A stretch of 61,233 nucleotides of DNA from Caulobacteraceae bacterium UBA3198 (GCA_002363865.1 DEWY01000003.1:1-61233), one strand, 5' to 3'. Positions 26,542 through 35,229 are shown, numbered from the stretch's first letter. Translations and numbers: made by a program. The notes: generated by a model not told the origin, from the letters alone.

Positions 26542-27147
26542 TTAAAGGGCGCGCGCCAGGGCGATGTGGGAAATCAGGGTCACGCCCCCGGGCGCGGCGT
26601 CCAGATCAAGGCGAATCTGCGAGATTTCGCTGCGCCGCCATTCACGCCCGCCGCGAGCCGGGCGGCCCATATCATAGATCAGGATCGACCAGTCTTCGTC
26701 GTTTGGGGCGGGGGGAACCAGCGGCAGGTTTATGTAGTCGGCCGACTCTCCATGTCGAGACGTCGAGAAATAGAGCGCCCCGTCCCAGGGACCGGCGATC
26801 ACCATGCGGCGCAATCGAACGAGGACCAGGGGGGCGGCAGCACCACGCACTGCGAGGCCCGCCGGCGACCTCAGCTGCGGATCAGCCGACAGGCTGACGA
26901 CCTCCAGACCCCGTCCGGGTCTGTGATTCAACTCGGCCTCAGTCGCGGTGAAGTCGCCGTCACCGGAGGCGAAGTCCCAGCTCCGCACCACGTCCAGCGG
27001 GCGGTCCAGATGGCTGAAGGCGCGGGTTGAGGTGTCCCAGACCACCCCCTGGGCCAGGCGGACCGGGGAGGGCGGTGGCTTGTCGCAGGCGGTTAGGGCC
27101 AGGGTCGCCGCGGCCTTGGCGATCAGGCGGCGTCGATCCATCATCAT
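26542..27147 (-). CDS. Small lipoprotein, unknown function
   Basis: 201 residues. It opens with a twin-arginine-like or lipoprotein signal (MMMDRRRLIAKAAATLALTAC) whose lipobox is LTAC, cysteine at residue 21. The rest is a beta-rich domain (WDFASGDGDFTATEAELNHRPGRG, LVLVRLRRMVIAGPWDGALYFST, ISQIRLDLDAAPGGVTLISHIALARAL) that recalls carbohydrate-binding jelly rolls, but the family is not certain. Its start overlaps the stop of the upstream membrane transferase (ATGATG). GGAG lies five bases before the first of three consecutive ATGs. The tight coupling suggests it works with that transferase in envelope glycan modification. Confidence 0.7.
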   Translation of the reverse strand: MMMDRRRLIAKAAATLALTACDKPPPSPVRLAQGVVWDTSTRAFSHLDRPLDVVRSWDFASGDGDFTATEAELNHRPGRGLEVVSLSADPQLRSPAGLAVRGAAAPLVLVRLRRMVIAGPWDGALYFSTSRHGESADYINLPLVPPAPNDEDWSILIYDMGRPARGGREWRRSEISQIRLDLDAAPGGVTLISHIALARAL

Positions 27148-28826
27148 GGGGGCTCCTGGCGCTGATAGAGGGTCAGGACCTCGCCGCCATAGACCATCTT
27201 CCAGGGTGCGGGCAGCGGCGGGCCGCCCACGGTCGCCACCTGCTGGAACGGCGCCAGAGCGTCCCCAGCCATAAGCGGGCGGATCAGGATTCGAACACGG
27301 CCCTCATAGGTGAGGAAGGCCGTATGGCTGGCGTTGTGGTCATCGGCGATCAGACCGGGCACGCTGTCGCTGGGCGCCAGAGCGACGGCCGCCGCCAGAT
27401 CCCGCCCCAGAGCGTTCCGCGGTCCGGCCACGCTGGTGCTGACCCAGCTGTGGTCATAGTGGGTGGAAACCAGGCCCAGGGCGACAAGCGCCGCGGTCCA
27501 GGCGCGCAGGGGCGCCTGGCCCAGGCCGAGGGCGAGGCAAAGGATGGCGACGACAGCGCCGGAAATCCACACATAGGGAACCGACGGCGAAAAGTTCCAG
27601 CGCTCCAGGTGCGGAAGATAGAAGGCGGAAATGGCCGCGCTGTCCCAGGGCAGGAGGGTCACGCCAAGGGTCCAGGCCAGCAGAAGCCCTGCCAGCCCGG
27701 CGGCCGGCAGGGCCGCCAGCCAGACGCGCGCGGCCAGTCCCCCTTGGCGCCACAGGGCGGCGACCGGCCCTGCCGCCGCGATCCAGAGCAGGGGCGTATA
27801 GAACTCGAAATAGCGCCCCCACAGCCGGTCGCTCTCGCCGGGTATGGCCGAGACCTTGACCGCGAACAGCATGATCATGGCCAGGGTCGCCAGCAGGGCG
27901 CCGGCGAGCAACAGGAAGGCGATCTCGTCCGCTGTGGGCGCCTCACGGCTGCGCCAACGCGCCGCCAGGGTCCGGCCCCCGCCCAGCAGGGGCGCGCCCG
28001 CCATGAGCAGGGTGGCGGACCCCAGGCTCAGCAGCGTCACTGCGGCCGTGCGCAGCGGCGCCAGGGGAACGCGGCCAAAATGGTCGGCATAGGCCGAGCC
28101 CAGGAAGAAGGTGAAGGCCGTCTCGCCGCGTCCGGCCAGGGCCTGGACCGCCGCCCCGCACACCAGAAAGGTGAGCGCAAACAGCGCTCCCTGACTCACG
28201 GCCGCGCCCACGGATCGCTGGCCCAGGGCGACCAAGGCGGCGAGCAGGAGCCCCATTGCGGGAATGATCACCACCCCATGGGGCTTGATCAGAACCAGGA
28301 CCGCGCAACTGCCGCCGCCGAGGGCCGCCAGCATCCAGGGCCTGTTCAACGCCCAGCGGGCGCCAGCGGCGACGATGATCGCCAGGACGAGAACGAACAG
28401 GCCCTCGGGCATGGCGGTGACGACGAAGCGGTGGAAGGGATAGGCCAGCGCGACGGCCAACCCCCAGAGCGCGATGGGGCGTGGCGCGCAGGCGGCCAGG
28501 GCCCGGTGCAGCAGGACGAGACCGCCCAGATAGGCGGCCAGTCCGATCAGGCGCAGCCACGGCAGCAGGTTGGCCGACAGGGCGTCCACGGCCTGGATCA
28601 AGAGCACATAGATGGTGTTGCCCACCGGATGCACAGTGGGGTGGCGATCTGGCTGAACCGACAGAAGGTCGCCGAACAGGGCGCGGATCAGATAGGCGCC
28701 TTCGTCCCCGGCGTAGAGCGGCCACGGGGTGAAGACGCGGTTTAGATAGAACAGCCCGACGAGGGCGGCGCCCACGAGCAAGAGGGCCCCGCCCGCCTTT
28801 TCCGCCTGGCCTGATCCCTTCCACAT
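27144..28826 (-). CDS. GT39/PMT-like polytopic membrane glycosyltransferase
   Basis: About 560 residues with 11-13 hydrophobic helices. The first periplasmic loop has an acidic pair (PWPLYAGDEGAYLIRALFGD) as in lipid-linked sugar transferases of the ArnT/PMT/GT39 kind. A soluble C-terminal domain (about 440-560) ends in a short tail. Such enzymes move a sugar from a polyprenyl-phosphate donor to lipid A, protein or another acceptor on the periplasmic side. The reading frame stays open upstream to a GTG at 28949 and an ATG at 28862. ATG 28826 is preferred because GGGA lies seven bases before it and the first helix then starts at residue 12. Translationally coupled to the downstream lipoprotein. 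Confidence 0.7.
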   Translation of the reverse strand: MWKGSGQAEKAGGALLLVGAALVGLFYLNRVFTPWPLYAGDEGAYLIRALFGDLLSVQPDRHPTVHPVGNTIYVLLIQAVDALSANLLPWLRLIGLAAYLGGLVLLHRALAACAPRPIALWGLAVALAYPFHRFVVTAMPEGLFVLVLAIIVAAGARWALNRPWMLAALGGGSCAVLVLIKPHGVVIIPAMGLLLAALVALGQRSVGAAVSQGALFALTFLVCGAAVQALAGRGETAFTFFLGSAYADHFGRVPLAPLRTAAVTLLSLGSATLLMAGAPLLGGGRTLAARWRSREAPTADEIAFLLLAGALLATLAMIMLFAVKVSAIPGESDRLWGRYFEFYTPLLWIAAAGPVAALWRQGGLAARVWLAALPAAGLAGLLLAWTLGVTLLPWDSAAISAFYLPHLERWNFSPSVPYVWISGAVVAILCLALGLGQAPLRAWTAALVALGLVSTHYDHSWVSTSVAGPRNALGRDLAAAVALAPSDSVPGLIADDHNASHTAFLTYEGRVRILIRPLMAGDALAPFQQVATVGGPPLPAPWKMVYGGEVLTLYQRQEPP

Positions 28827-29003
28827 AAGCGCGTCCCAAACACTCCAAGGGCCGGCGCCCATGCTCAGGCGGGCCGACTTGCCACCTATAGTGGCGCTTG
28901 GGCCGGGATGTTGACCAAACCTGGACGCCAATCGCCAGGGCTCATGCACGAAAAAGGTGCCGCCCCATGGGGTCGGCGCCTGATCCGAGCTGCTTGTGGC
29001 GGC

Positions 29004-29186
29004 CTACTTCTTAAGCGCGTCGCGGGCGCCGTCCTTGAGATCGCCAACGCCCTTCTGAACCTTGCCTTCGGCCTGGTCCATGTTGCCTTCGGCCTCCAGG
29101 CGCTCGTTGTCAGTCATCTTGCCGACGGCTTCCTTGGCCTTGCCGCCCATATCCTTGGCGGTACCTTCGACTTGATCCTTATGCAT
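29004..29186 (-). CDS. CsbD-family general stress protein
   Basis: A 60-residue, strongly charged helical protein (MHKDQVEGTAKDMGGKAKEAVG...GNMDQAEGKVQKGVGDLKD), the classic CsbD pattern. These small proteins accumulate under general stress; their molecular role is unknown. ATG 29186 is preceded by AAGGAG at a good distance, whereas the frame extending upstream has no such site. It stands alone, divergent from ettA. No promoter was identified with confidence. Confidence 0.9.
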   Translation of the reverse strand: MHKDQVEGTAKDMGGKAKEAVGKMTDNERLEAEGNMDQAEGKVQKGVGDLKDGARDALKK

Positions 29187-29364
29187 CGGAAACTCCTTAG
29201 GTTTCGGGAGGTGCGGGGGCGCCTCGTCTGTTGCAGAAGGAATGCGCGAAGCCGCGCGCTTGTTCCGCCCGATCACGCCCCTGCGGTTGCGCCGGGGGCG
29301 GGGGCCGTCTATTTCCTGCACCAATTCCGAAATCGCAGTTTCAAAGGCGGGCGCGGCACCATCC

Positions 29365-31026
29365 ATGGCGCAGCAACATATCTTTCAGATGCAGGGCCTG
29401 ACCAAGGCCTATCCCGGCAGCAAGAAGGTGTTCGAGAACATCTGGCTGTCCTTCTACCCCGACGCCAAGATCGGGGTGGTGGGGGTCAACGGCTCGGGTA
29501 AGTCCACCCTGCTGAAGATCATGGCCGGGATCGACAAGGAGTTCACCGGCGAGGCCCGCGCCGCCGACGGCGTGAAGATGGGCTATCTCGAACAGGAGCC
29601 GCACCTGGACGAGAAGCTCGACGTCTGGGGCAATGTCATCTCCTGGTGCGAAGAGAAGAAGATCTTCGACGCCTACAACGCCGTCGCCGCCAAGATGGGC
29701 GAGGAATACACCGACGAGCTGATGGAGGAGATGACCGCCCTCCAGGAGAAGCTGGACGCCGGCGATCTCTGGGACATCGACTCCCGTATCGAAATGGCCA
29801 TGGACGCCCTGCGCTGCCCGCCCAACGACTGGCCGGTGGACAAGCTGTCGGGCGGTGAGAAGCGCCGGGTGGCGCTCGCCCGCCTGCTGCTCTCCAAGCC
29901 TGACATGCTGCTGCTGGACGAACCCACCAACCACCTGGACGCCGAAAGCGTCGCCTGGTTGCAGCATCACCTGGAGGCCTTCCCCGGCTGCGTTATCCTG
30001 GTGACCCACGACCGCTACTTCCTGGACCAGGTGACCAAGTGGACCCTGGAACTCGACCGCGGCAAGGGCGTGCCCTACGAGGGCAACTACTCCTCCTGGC
30101 TGGAGCAGAAGGCCAAGCGCTCGGCCATCGAGGATCGCGAAAGCGAAAGCCGCAAGCGCACCCTGGAGCGCGAGCTGGAATGGGTTCGCTCTTCTCCCAG
30201 CGCCCGGCGCACCAAGTCCAAGGCCCGCCTTGCGGCCTTTGACGAACTGGTCAACGCTTCGGAGCGTGAGAAGCAGTCCTTCGCCCAGATCCAGATCCCG
30301 CCTGGCCCCCGGCTGGGCCAGGTGGTCATCGAGGCCGACAATCTGGAAAAGGCCTATGGCGACAAGCTGCTCTTCAAGGATCTGACCTTCCGCCTGCCGC
30401 CCGGCGGCATTGTCGGGGTCATCGGCCCCAACGGGGCGGGCAAGTCGACCCTGTTCAAGCTTCTCACCAAGCAGGAAGTCCCCGACGCGGGCGATATTCG
30501 CCTCGGCGAGACCGTCCAGCTCTCCTATGTGGACCAGAGCCGCGATGCGCTGGATCCCAACAAGAACGTCTGGGAGGAAATCTCCGGCGGCCTCGACGTG
30601 ATGAAGGTCGGCGCCCGCGAGATCATCAGCCGCGCCTATGTGGGCTCGTTCAACTTCAAGGGCGCAGACCAGCAGAAGAAGGTCGGCCTTCTGTCCGGCG
30701 GTGAGCGCAACCGCGTCCACCTGGCCAAGACGCTGGCGTCCGGCGGCAATGTCATCCTGCTCGACGAACCGACCAACGACCTGGATGTGGAGACCCTGCA
30801 GGCCCTGGAAAGCGCCCTTGAGGACTTCCCCGGCTGCGCCGTGGTCATCAGCCACGACCGCTGGTTCCTCGACCGCCTTTGCACCCACATTCTCGCCTTT
30901 GAAGGCGACAGCCATGTGGAATGGTTCGAGGGCAACTTCGACGCCTACGAGGAAGACAAGAAGCGCCGCCTGGGCACCGACAGCATCATCCCCCACCGGC
31001 TGAAGTTCCAGAAGTTCAGCCGGTAA
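29365..31026 (+). CDS. ettA: Energy-dependent translational throttle protein EttA (ABC-F)
   Basis: 553 residues (E. coli EttA 555). The two ATPase cassettes have Walker A GVNGSGKST (about residue 39) and GPNGAGKST (about 352), signatures LSGGEKRRVALARLL and LSGGERNRVHLAKTL, and Walker B LLLDEPTNHLD and ILLDEPTNDLD. The EttA-specific 'arm' (about 95-140) and the linker with RTKSKARLAAFDEL are present. EttA binds the ribosomal E site and gates the first elongation steps by ADP/ATP ratio. Unlike the ABC-F gene at 25-26.5 kb, its signature motifs are canonical. ATG 29365 matches the family start (MAQQHIFQMQGLTKAYPG); the ribosome site is weak. Confidence 0.96.
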   Translation: MAQQHIFQMQGLTKAYPGSKKVFENIWLSFYPDAKIGVVGVNGSGKSTLLKIMAGIDKEFTGEARAADGVKMGYLEQEPHLDEKLDVWGNVISWCEEKKIFDAYNAVAAKMGEEYTDELMEEMTALQEKLDAGDLWDIDSRIEMAMDALRCPPNDWPVDKLSGGEKRRVALARLLLSKPDMLLLDEPTNHLDAESVAWLQHHLEAFPGCVILVTHDRYFLDQVTKWTLELDRGKGVPYEGNYSSWLEQKAKRSAIEDRESESRKRTLERELEWVRSSPSARRTKSKARLAAFDELVNASEREKQSFAQIQIPPGPRLGQVVIEADNLEKAYGDKLLFKDLTFRLPPGGIVGVIGPNGAGKSTLFKLLTKQEVPDAGDIRLGETVQLSYVDQSRDALDPNKNVWEEISGGLDVMKVGAREIISRAYVGSFNFKGADQQKKVGLLSGGERNRVHLAKTLASGGNVILLDEPTNDLDVETLQALESALEDFPGCAVVISHDRWFLDRLCTHILAFEGDSHVEWFEGNFDAYEEDKKRRLGTDSIIPHRLKFQKFSR

Positions 31027-31157
31027 AGAATAGGGATAATTTTCCCGCGATTGGCGCCTGTTAAGGTGGTGGTTCGCTCAAGAGGCGGCCCCTGGTTGTT
31101 TGCCTGGTGGGCGGCGGCTAGTTTCGCCCTTACCGCGAGGGGCGGAACGGGGGGACT

Positions 31158-32165
31158 ATGGCGAGAATTCTTGCAGGCTCGGGGGCGAACTTTGTTGGCG
31201 CCGCGCTGAACTTCGATACCTACCGGTTCGGGCATCTGGGCCCCCATGTCATCGACTTCTATAGGGAGTCATTCGCTTCCTCATCCGGCGGTGGGTTGCG
31301 AGAGGAGTTCCGCGGGTCATTCGAGTTCAATGGCGCGGGAGAATTGGTTGGGGGGACGCTGACCCAGTTCAGCCAGTTTGGCCCGCCAGGCCCAGCTCTC
31401 CTGGAGATTGCTGGCATAAGCCTGCCGATCGCCGAATTTGCGCTGGCCATTCTCAATAACAAGTCTCTTGGCGAGCTGCCCATATTCGATGGGCCAGACT
31501 ACATATTAGGTTCATCGCAGGGCGATCTGCTGCGTGGCTACGGCGGCGACGACCAGTTCAACGCGAGAGGTGGAAATGACACCGTCTTCGGTGGCGCGGG
31601 GAACGACTATATTCTCGGGGCCTCGGGGCACAATTACCTGAGAGGCGAAGAGGGAAACGACCACATCCAAGGCGGCTACGAGTTCGACGACGTCCACGGA
31701 AATATGGGCGACGATACTCTGCTAGGCGGCAAGGGCGATGACTGGGTTGTCGGAGGCAAGGGGCAGGATCTGCTTCACGGCGAAGCAGGTAACGACATCG
31801 TCTACGGAAATCTGGGTGACGACACTTGCTACGGCTGGGAAGGCGATGACCTGATGCGTGGGGGCCAGGGCAATGACCTTCTGAACGGCCTGGCCGGGAA
31901 TGATTGGCTGTCAGGTGACAGGGGCGACGATACGATCAGCGGCAACCTTGGGACTGACATCTTCCACACCTTCGGGGACGCCGGCATCGATCGGGTACTG
32001 GACTTCAACCGCGCCGAGGGCGACCGGGTGCAGCTTGATCCCGGCACGACCTACAGCGTGGCCCAGGTGGGGGCTGATACGGTCATCAGCATGGGCGGCG
32101 GCGGCCAGATGACCCTGGTGGGCGTCAACATGGCGACCCTCACCGACGGCTGGATCTTCATCTGA
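31158..32165 (+). CDS. RTX (hemolysin-type calcium-binding repeat) secreted protein
   Basis: 335 residues. Residues 1-105 form a domain I do not recognise (DTYRFGHLGPHVIDFYRESF...LLEIAGISLPIAEFALAIL). Residues ~115-265 carry about ten glycine/aspartate nonapeptides of the GGxGxDxLx kind (GGNDTVFGGAGNDYILG, GEAGNDIVYGNLGDDT, GGQGNDLLNGLAGNDWLSG). These wind into a calcium-binding beta-roll. The C-terminus (about 270-335) ends DGWIFI, which fits an uncleaved type I secretion signal. No signal peptide is present, as expected, but no type I exporter genes lie in the window. The N-terminal part is visibly richer in A/T than neighbouring genes. GGGGGG seven bases upstream supports the ATG. The 131 bases before it hold no strong terminator. 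Confidence 0.88.
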   Translation: MARILAGSGANFVGAALNFDTYRFGHLGPHVIDFYRESFASSSGGGLREEFRGSFEFNGAGELVGGTLTQFSQFGPPGPALLEIAGISLPIAEFALAILNNKSLGELPIFDGPDYILGSSQGDLLRGYGGDDQFNARGGNDTVFGGAGNDYILGASGHNYLRGEEGNDHIQGGYEFDDVHGNMGDDTLLGGKGDDWVVGGKGQDLLHGEAGNDIVYGNLGDDTCYGWEGDDLMRGGQGNDLLNGLAGNDWLSGDRGDDTISGNLGTDIFHTFGDAGIDRVLDFNRAEGDRVQLDPGTTYSVAQVGADTVISMGGGGQMTLVGVNMATLTDGWIFI

Positions 32166-32256
32166 AAATATAGGACCGGAGGCGAAGCGCGACAGCGGAA
32201 CCTCCGGCCGCTCCACCTGTTCTCCGCGGGACATTCAACCCCGAAAGGAGACCGCC

Positions 32257-32820
32257 ATGGCGAGCCCTCGTATCGAAGGCGCCAAGGTGGCCGTGCTGGC
32301 CACCAACGGCTTTGAGCAATCTGAACTGGAACAGCCCGTCGCGGCCCTGACCGCCGCGGGCGCCACCGTCCATGTCATCGCCCCCAAGGGCCCTGAGATT
32401 CAGGGCTGGGAGCACCACGACAAGGGGCGGTCCACCGCCGTCGATTTGGAACTGGCCAAGGCCAAGGCCGGCGACTACGACGCCCTGATGCTGCCGGGCG
32501 GAGTGATCAATCCCGACGCCCTGCGGCTAGAGAAGAAGGCCATCGCCTTCATCGGCGAGTTCGTGAAGGCCGGAAAGCCCATCGGCGCCATCTGCCACGG
32601 CCCCTGGACCCTGATCGACGCCGGCGGCGTCGAGGGCAAGACCATGACCTCCTGGCCGTCGCTCGAGACAGACCTGAAGAACGCCGGCGCCAAGTGGGTC
32701 GACAAGGAAGTGGTGGTCGACCAGGGCCTGGTCACCTCGCGCAAGCCCGACGACATCCCGGCCTTCTGCAAGAAGCTGATCGAGGAGATCGCCGAGGGCC
32801 GCCACGCCGCGGCGGCCTGA
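32257..32820 (+). CDS. DJ-1/PfpI-family protein (type 1 glutamine-amidotransferase-like)
   Basis: 187 residues. It has the family's nucleophile elbow with Cys113 in GAICHGPWTL, preceded by the conserved glutamate region and followed by HGPW. The sequence DALMLPGGVINPDALR matches the PfpI/YhbO subgroup. Members include intracellular proteases and deglycase or chaperone-like stress proteins, so biochemical activity should not be read from the family alone. AAGGAG six bases upstream fixes the ATG. It stands alone, with a 90-base gap to the RTX gene and a loose CCGGAGG/CCTCCGG inverted repeat between them. Confidence 0.9.
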   Translation: MASPRIEGAKVAVLATNGFEQSELEQPVAALTAAGATVHVIAPKGPEIQGWEHHDKGRSTAVDLELAKAKAGDYDALMLPGGVINPDALRLEKKAIAFIGEFVKAGKPIGAICHGPWTLIDAGGVEGKTMTSWPSLETDLKNAGAKWVDKEVVVDQGLVTSRKPDDIPAFCKKLIEEIAEGRHAAAA

Positions 32821-32908
32821 GGTCCACAGCTAATCCGGCGGCGGTCGCCCTGGCCATAGGGGCGCCGCCACGGCTATAGGGCGGGGGAGCAATCTGGAGC
32901 ATCGCCCC

Positions 32909-33844
32909 ATGTCCGCCCCCCCGCCCGTCGTCCTTCTCTCTCACGTCATGCTCGGCCCAATGCAGGCGGGCCTGGAGGCCAAGGGCTATCGCGTGGTCCG
33001 TCGGTGGGACCTGGCCGACGCTGATCGCGCCGAGGTGGTCGCCATCGCCCATGCCGGCGAGGTGGTGCTGGAGCCGGAGTTCCTGACGACCCTGCCGAAG
33101 CTCGCCCTGATCGCCAATATCAGCGTGGGTTATGACGGGGTCGACGTGGCCTGGTGCCGGGCCCGGGGGATCGAGGTCACCCATGCCGACGGCCTCAACG
33201 CCGAGGACGTGGCCGACCACGCCGTCGGCCTGCTGATCGCCTCCTGGCGCAACATCGTCGAGGGCGACCGCCATGTGCGCCAGGGCCGCTGGGCCCCCGA
33301 TGACCGGCTGGGCGCGCGGCCGGCGCTCAAGGGCCGCAAGGTCGGCGTCGTCGGCATGGGCCATATCGGCCAGGCCTGCGCCGTCCGGGTCGAGGCCTTT
33401 GGTCTGGAGGTCGCCTGGTGGGGCCCCAATCCCAAGCCAGACCTCGCCTGGCCCCGGGCCGACAGTCTGATCGCCCTGGCGGAGGCCAGCGACATCCTGA
33501 TCGTCGCCTGCCGCGCCGACGCCTCCAATCGCAACCTGATCTCGCAGGAGGTCATCGACGCCCTGGGCCCTCGGGGCCTGCTGGTCAATGTGGCCCGCGG
33601 CTCGGTGGTCGACGAGGACGCCCTGATCACCGCCCTGAAGGACAAGCGCCTGGGCCGCGCGGCCCTGGACGTCTTCTGGCAGGAGCCGACGCCGGCCGCC
33701 CGCTGGGCCGACGTGCCCAATGTCGTGCTCTCCCCCCACGCCGCCGGCGGCACCCTCGAATCCATTCCGAAGATGATTGGCCAGGCCCTGGAAAACCTCC
33801 GCCGGCACTTCGCCGGCGAGACCCTGCTGAGCCCCGTCCCCTGA
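32909..33844 (+). CDS. D-isomer-specific 2-hydroxyacid dehydrogenase
   Basis: 311 residues. The NAD(P)-binding motif is VGVVGMGHIGQA at about residue 150. The catalytic Arg lies in IVACRADASNRNLI, the Glu in GRAALDVFWQEP and the His in LSPHAAGGT. These define the glyoxylate/hydroxypyruvate reductase branch, which reduces a 2-oxo acid to the D-hydroxy acid. The first ~95 residues form the substrate-binding half. The exact substrate cannot be told. It is followed by a small unknown gene and the methionine operon without an evident functional tie. Confidence 0.9.
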   Translation: MSAPPPVVLLSHVMLGPMQAGLEAKGYRVVRRWDLADADRAEVVAIAHAGEVVLEPEFLTTLPKLALIANISVGYDGVDVAWCRARGIEVTHADGLNAEDVADHAVGLLIASWRNIVEGDRHVRQGRWAPDDRLGARPALKGRKVGVVGMGHIGQACAVRVEAFGLEVAWWGPNPKPDLAWPRADSLIALAEASDILIVACRADASNRNLISQEVIDALGPRGLLVNVARGSVVDEDALITALKDKRLGRAALDVFWQEPTPAARWADVPNVVLSPHAAGGTLESIPKMIGQALENLRRHFAGETLLSPVP

Positions 33845-33927
33845 CATCACCGTGACATGACCCTGTGGGATGAACCCGCGGTCGCCTGGCGCATTTGCAC
33901 TGGCCACCCCGTCTCCAGGTCAGTTCC

Positions 33928-34206
33928 ATGTCAGTTCCTGCGTCCCCGAAGCCCGGCGTCCCCAGCGGCGCTTTCCACGATCTCTGCGCCCTCTATGACG
34001 GGCTTCTGACAGGGCAGGGCGTCGCCCTGTCCGAGGCCGCCCAGACCGATCTGCGGGCCTTCTCCCGCCTGTATGACCTGGCCCTCGAGCAGGCCAGCGA
34101 GGCCGAGGTCTGGCGCCAGGTGCGGCTGCGCCTGATGCAAGAGCTTTCGACGCCCCTACAGGCCGTCGCCGAATGGGGCTATGAGGGTCAAAGGCAGGCC
34201 GCCTGA
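33928..34206 (+). CDS. Small hypothetical protein, 92 residues
   Basis: I do not recognise this protein. It is soluble and mostly helical (FHDLCALYDGLLTGQGVALSEAAQTDLRAFSRLYDLALEQASEAEVWRQVRLRLMQEL), with no cysteine outside one position, no signal peptide and no membrane segment. Codon use matches its neighbours (GCC/CTG-rich), which supports a real gene. ATG 33928 is chosen; a TTG 33 bases earlier also opens the frame. It ends 51 bases before the methionine-operon regulator, ahead of that gene's promoter, so it is probably transcribed separately. Confidence 0.5.
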   Translation: MSVPASPKPGVPSGAFHDLCALYDGLLTGQGVALSEAAQTDLRAFSRLYDLALEQASEAEVWRQVRLRLMQELSTPLQAVAEWGYEGQRQAA

Positions 34207-34221
34207 GCGCTGTTCCCAGGC

Positions 34222-34254
34222 TTGACATAACCACATAAAGATATCTTTATGTGG
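34222..34254 (+). promoter_or_regulatory. Promoter and perfect 24-bp palindromic operator of the methionine operon
   Basis: A perfect palindrome occupies 34231-34254: the 12-base arm CCACATAAAGAT is followed at once by its exact reverse complement. A consensus -35, TTGACA, lies at 34222-34227, and -10-like bases (TATCTT at 34242 or CTTTAT at 34245) fall inside the palindrome. The following ATG at 34258 is within a few bases of the expected start point, so the mRNA is probably leaderless. The palindrome is placed so that a bound protein would block RNA polymerase; the regulator encoded next is the obvious candidate. Confidence 0.75.
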
Positions 34255-34257
34255 GGC

Positions 34258-35229
34258 ATGGCGATCTCCACCGTCCAGATTGTCGATGTGCTGCGCGCGG
34301 CCGGAGAGCCGACACGCCTGCGTATCCTCGCCCTGCTGGCCCATGAGGAGCTGGCGGTGCTTGAGATCTGCCGCGTGCTGGACCAGAGCCAGCCGCGGGT
34401 CTCCCGTCATCTCAAGCTCCTGGCCGAGGCGGGCCTCGTGGAGCGGTTCCCCGATGGCGCCTGGGTCTTCTACCGGTTGGTCACCGGGGGCGAGGCCCGC
34501 CGGCTGGTGGACGAGGTCCTCGATCTCATCGAACCGGGCGACCATGTGCTGGTCCGTGACGCCGAGCGGCTGCGCAGCGTCCAGGCTGAGCGGGAAACGG
34601 AGGCCGGGGCCTATTTCGCCCGCAACGCCGCCCGCTGGGACGAGATCCGCGCCCTCTACGCAGCCGACGAGACCGTCGAGGCCGCGATCCGCGCCGCGGC
34701 GGGGTCTGGCCCCTTCCGTCGGCTGGTGGACCTGGGCTCCGGCACGGGGCGCATGCTGACCCTGCTGGGGCCGCAGGCGGAGCAGGCCCTGGGCCTCGAT
34801 CTGTCGCAACAGATGCTCAATATCGCCCGTAGCCATGTGGGCAAGGCCGGCCTGGACCACTGCGAACTTCGCCACGGAGACATCTTCGGCACCCGCCTGC
34901 CGGACGAAAGCGCCGACCTGGTGGTCGTCCACCAGGTGCTCCACTATCTCAGCGAGCCCGCCGCGGCCGTGCGCGAGGCCGCCCGGCTGGTGGAGCCTGG
35001 CGGCCGGCTGCTGATCATCGATTTCGCGCCCCACGGCCTGGAACACCTCCGGGACGAACACCAGCACCGTCGCCTGGGCTTCTCTGACGCCGAGATGGAG
35101 CGCTGGCTTCAGGACGCCGGACTTGGCCAGGTGGCCGCGAGCGCCCTGCCGCCGACCCGGGACGCCGGCCTGACCATCAAGATCTGGAGCGCCGAGCGCG
35201 CGCCGCTCCGCAAGAGGACCGCCGCATGA
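34258..35229 (+). CDS. sahR: ArsR-type HTH regulator fused to SAM-dependent methyltransferase domain (SahR-like)
   Basis: 323 residues. Residues 1-90 form a winged helix of the ArsR family (VDVLRAAGEPTRLRILALLAHEELAVLEICRVLDQSQPRVSRHLKLLAEAGLVE) with no ArsR metal-binding cysteines. Residues ~120-315 are a class I methyltransferase fold with motif I LVDLGSGTGRML, motif II ALGLDLSQQML and post-motif LRHGDIFGTRLPDESADLVVVHQVLHYL. This fusion architecture is known as SahR, a repressor of methionine-cycle genes that binds S-adenosylhomocysteine instead of catalysing methyl transfer. Neighbours metF and metH fit that role. ATG 34258 is preferred to ATG 34249, which lies inside the operator. The stop overlaps the metF start (ATGA). 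Ligand identity is inferred from family and context. Confidence 0.82.
   Translation: MAISTVQIVDVLRAAGEPTRLRILALLAHEELAVLEICRVLDQSQPRVSRHLKLLAEAGLVERFPDGAWVFYRLVTGGEARRLVDEVLDLIEPGDHVLVRDAERLRSVQAERETEAGAYFARNAARWDEIRALYAADETVEAAIRAAAGSGPFRRLVDLGSGTGRMLTLLGPQAEQALGLDLSQQMLNIARSHVGKAGLDHCELRHGDIFGTRLPDESADLVVVHQVLHYLSEPAAAVREAARLVEPGGRLLIIDFAPHGLEHLRDEHQHRRLGFSDAEMERWLQDAGLGQVAASALPPTRDAGLTIKIWSAERAPLRKRTAA

Noticed and set aside
31540..31960. Regular short DNA repeats that could look like a CRISPR array
   Set aside because: They are in frame and encode glycine/aspartate nonapeptides of an RTX beta-roll; there are no conserved direct repeats with unique spacers.
34206..34258. A SAM or SAH riboswitch before the methionine operon
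   Set aside because: The gap is only about 50 bases, holds the promoter and palindrome, and the mRNA probably has no leader.
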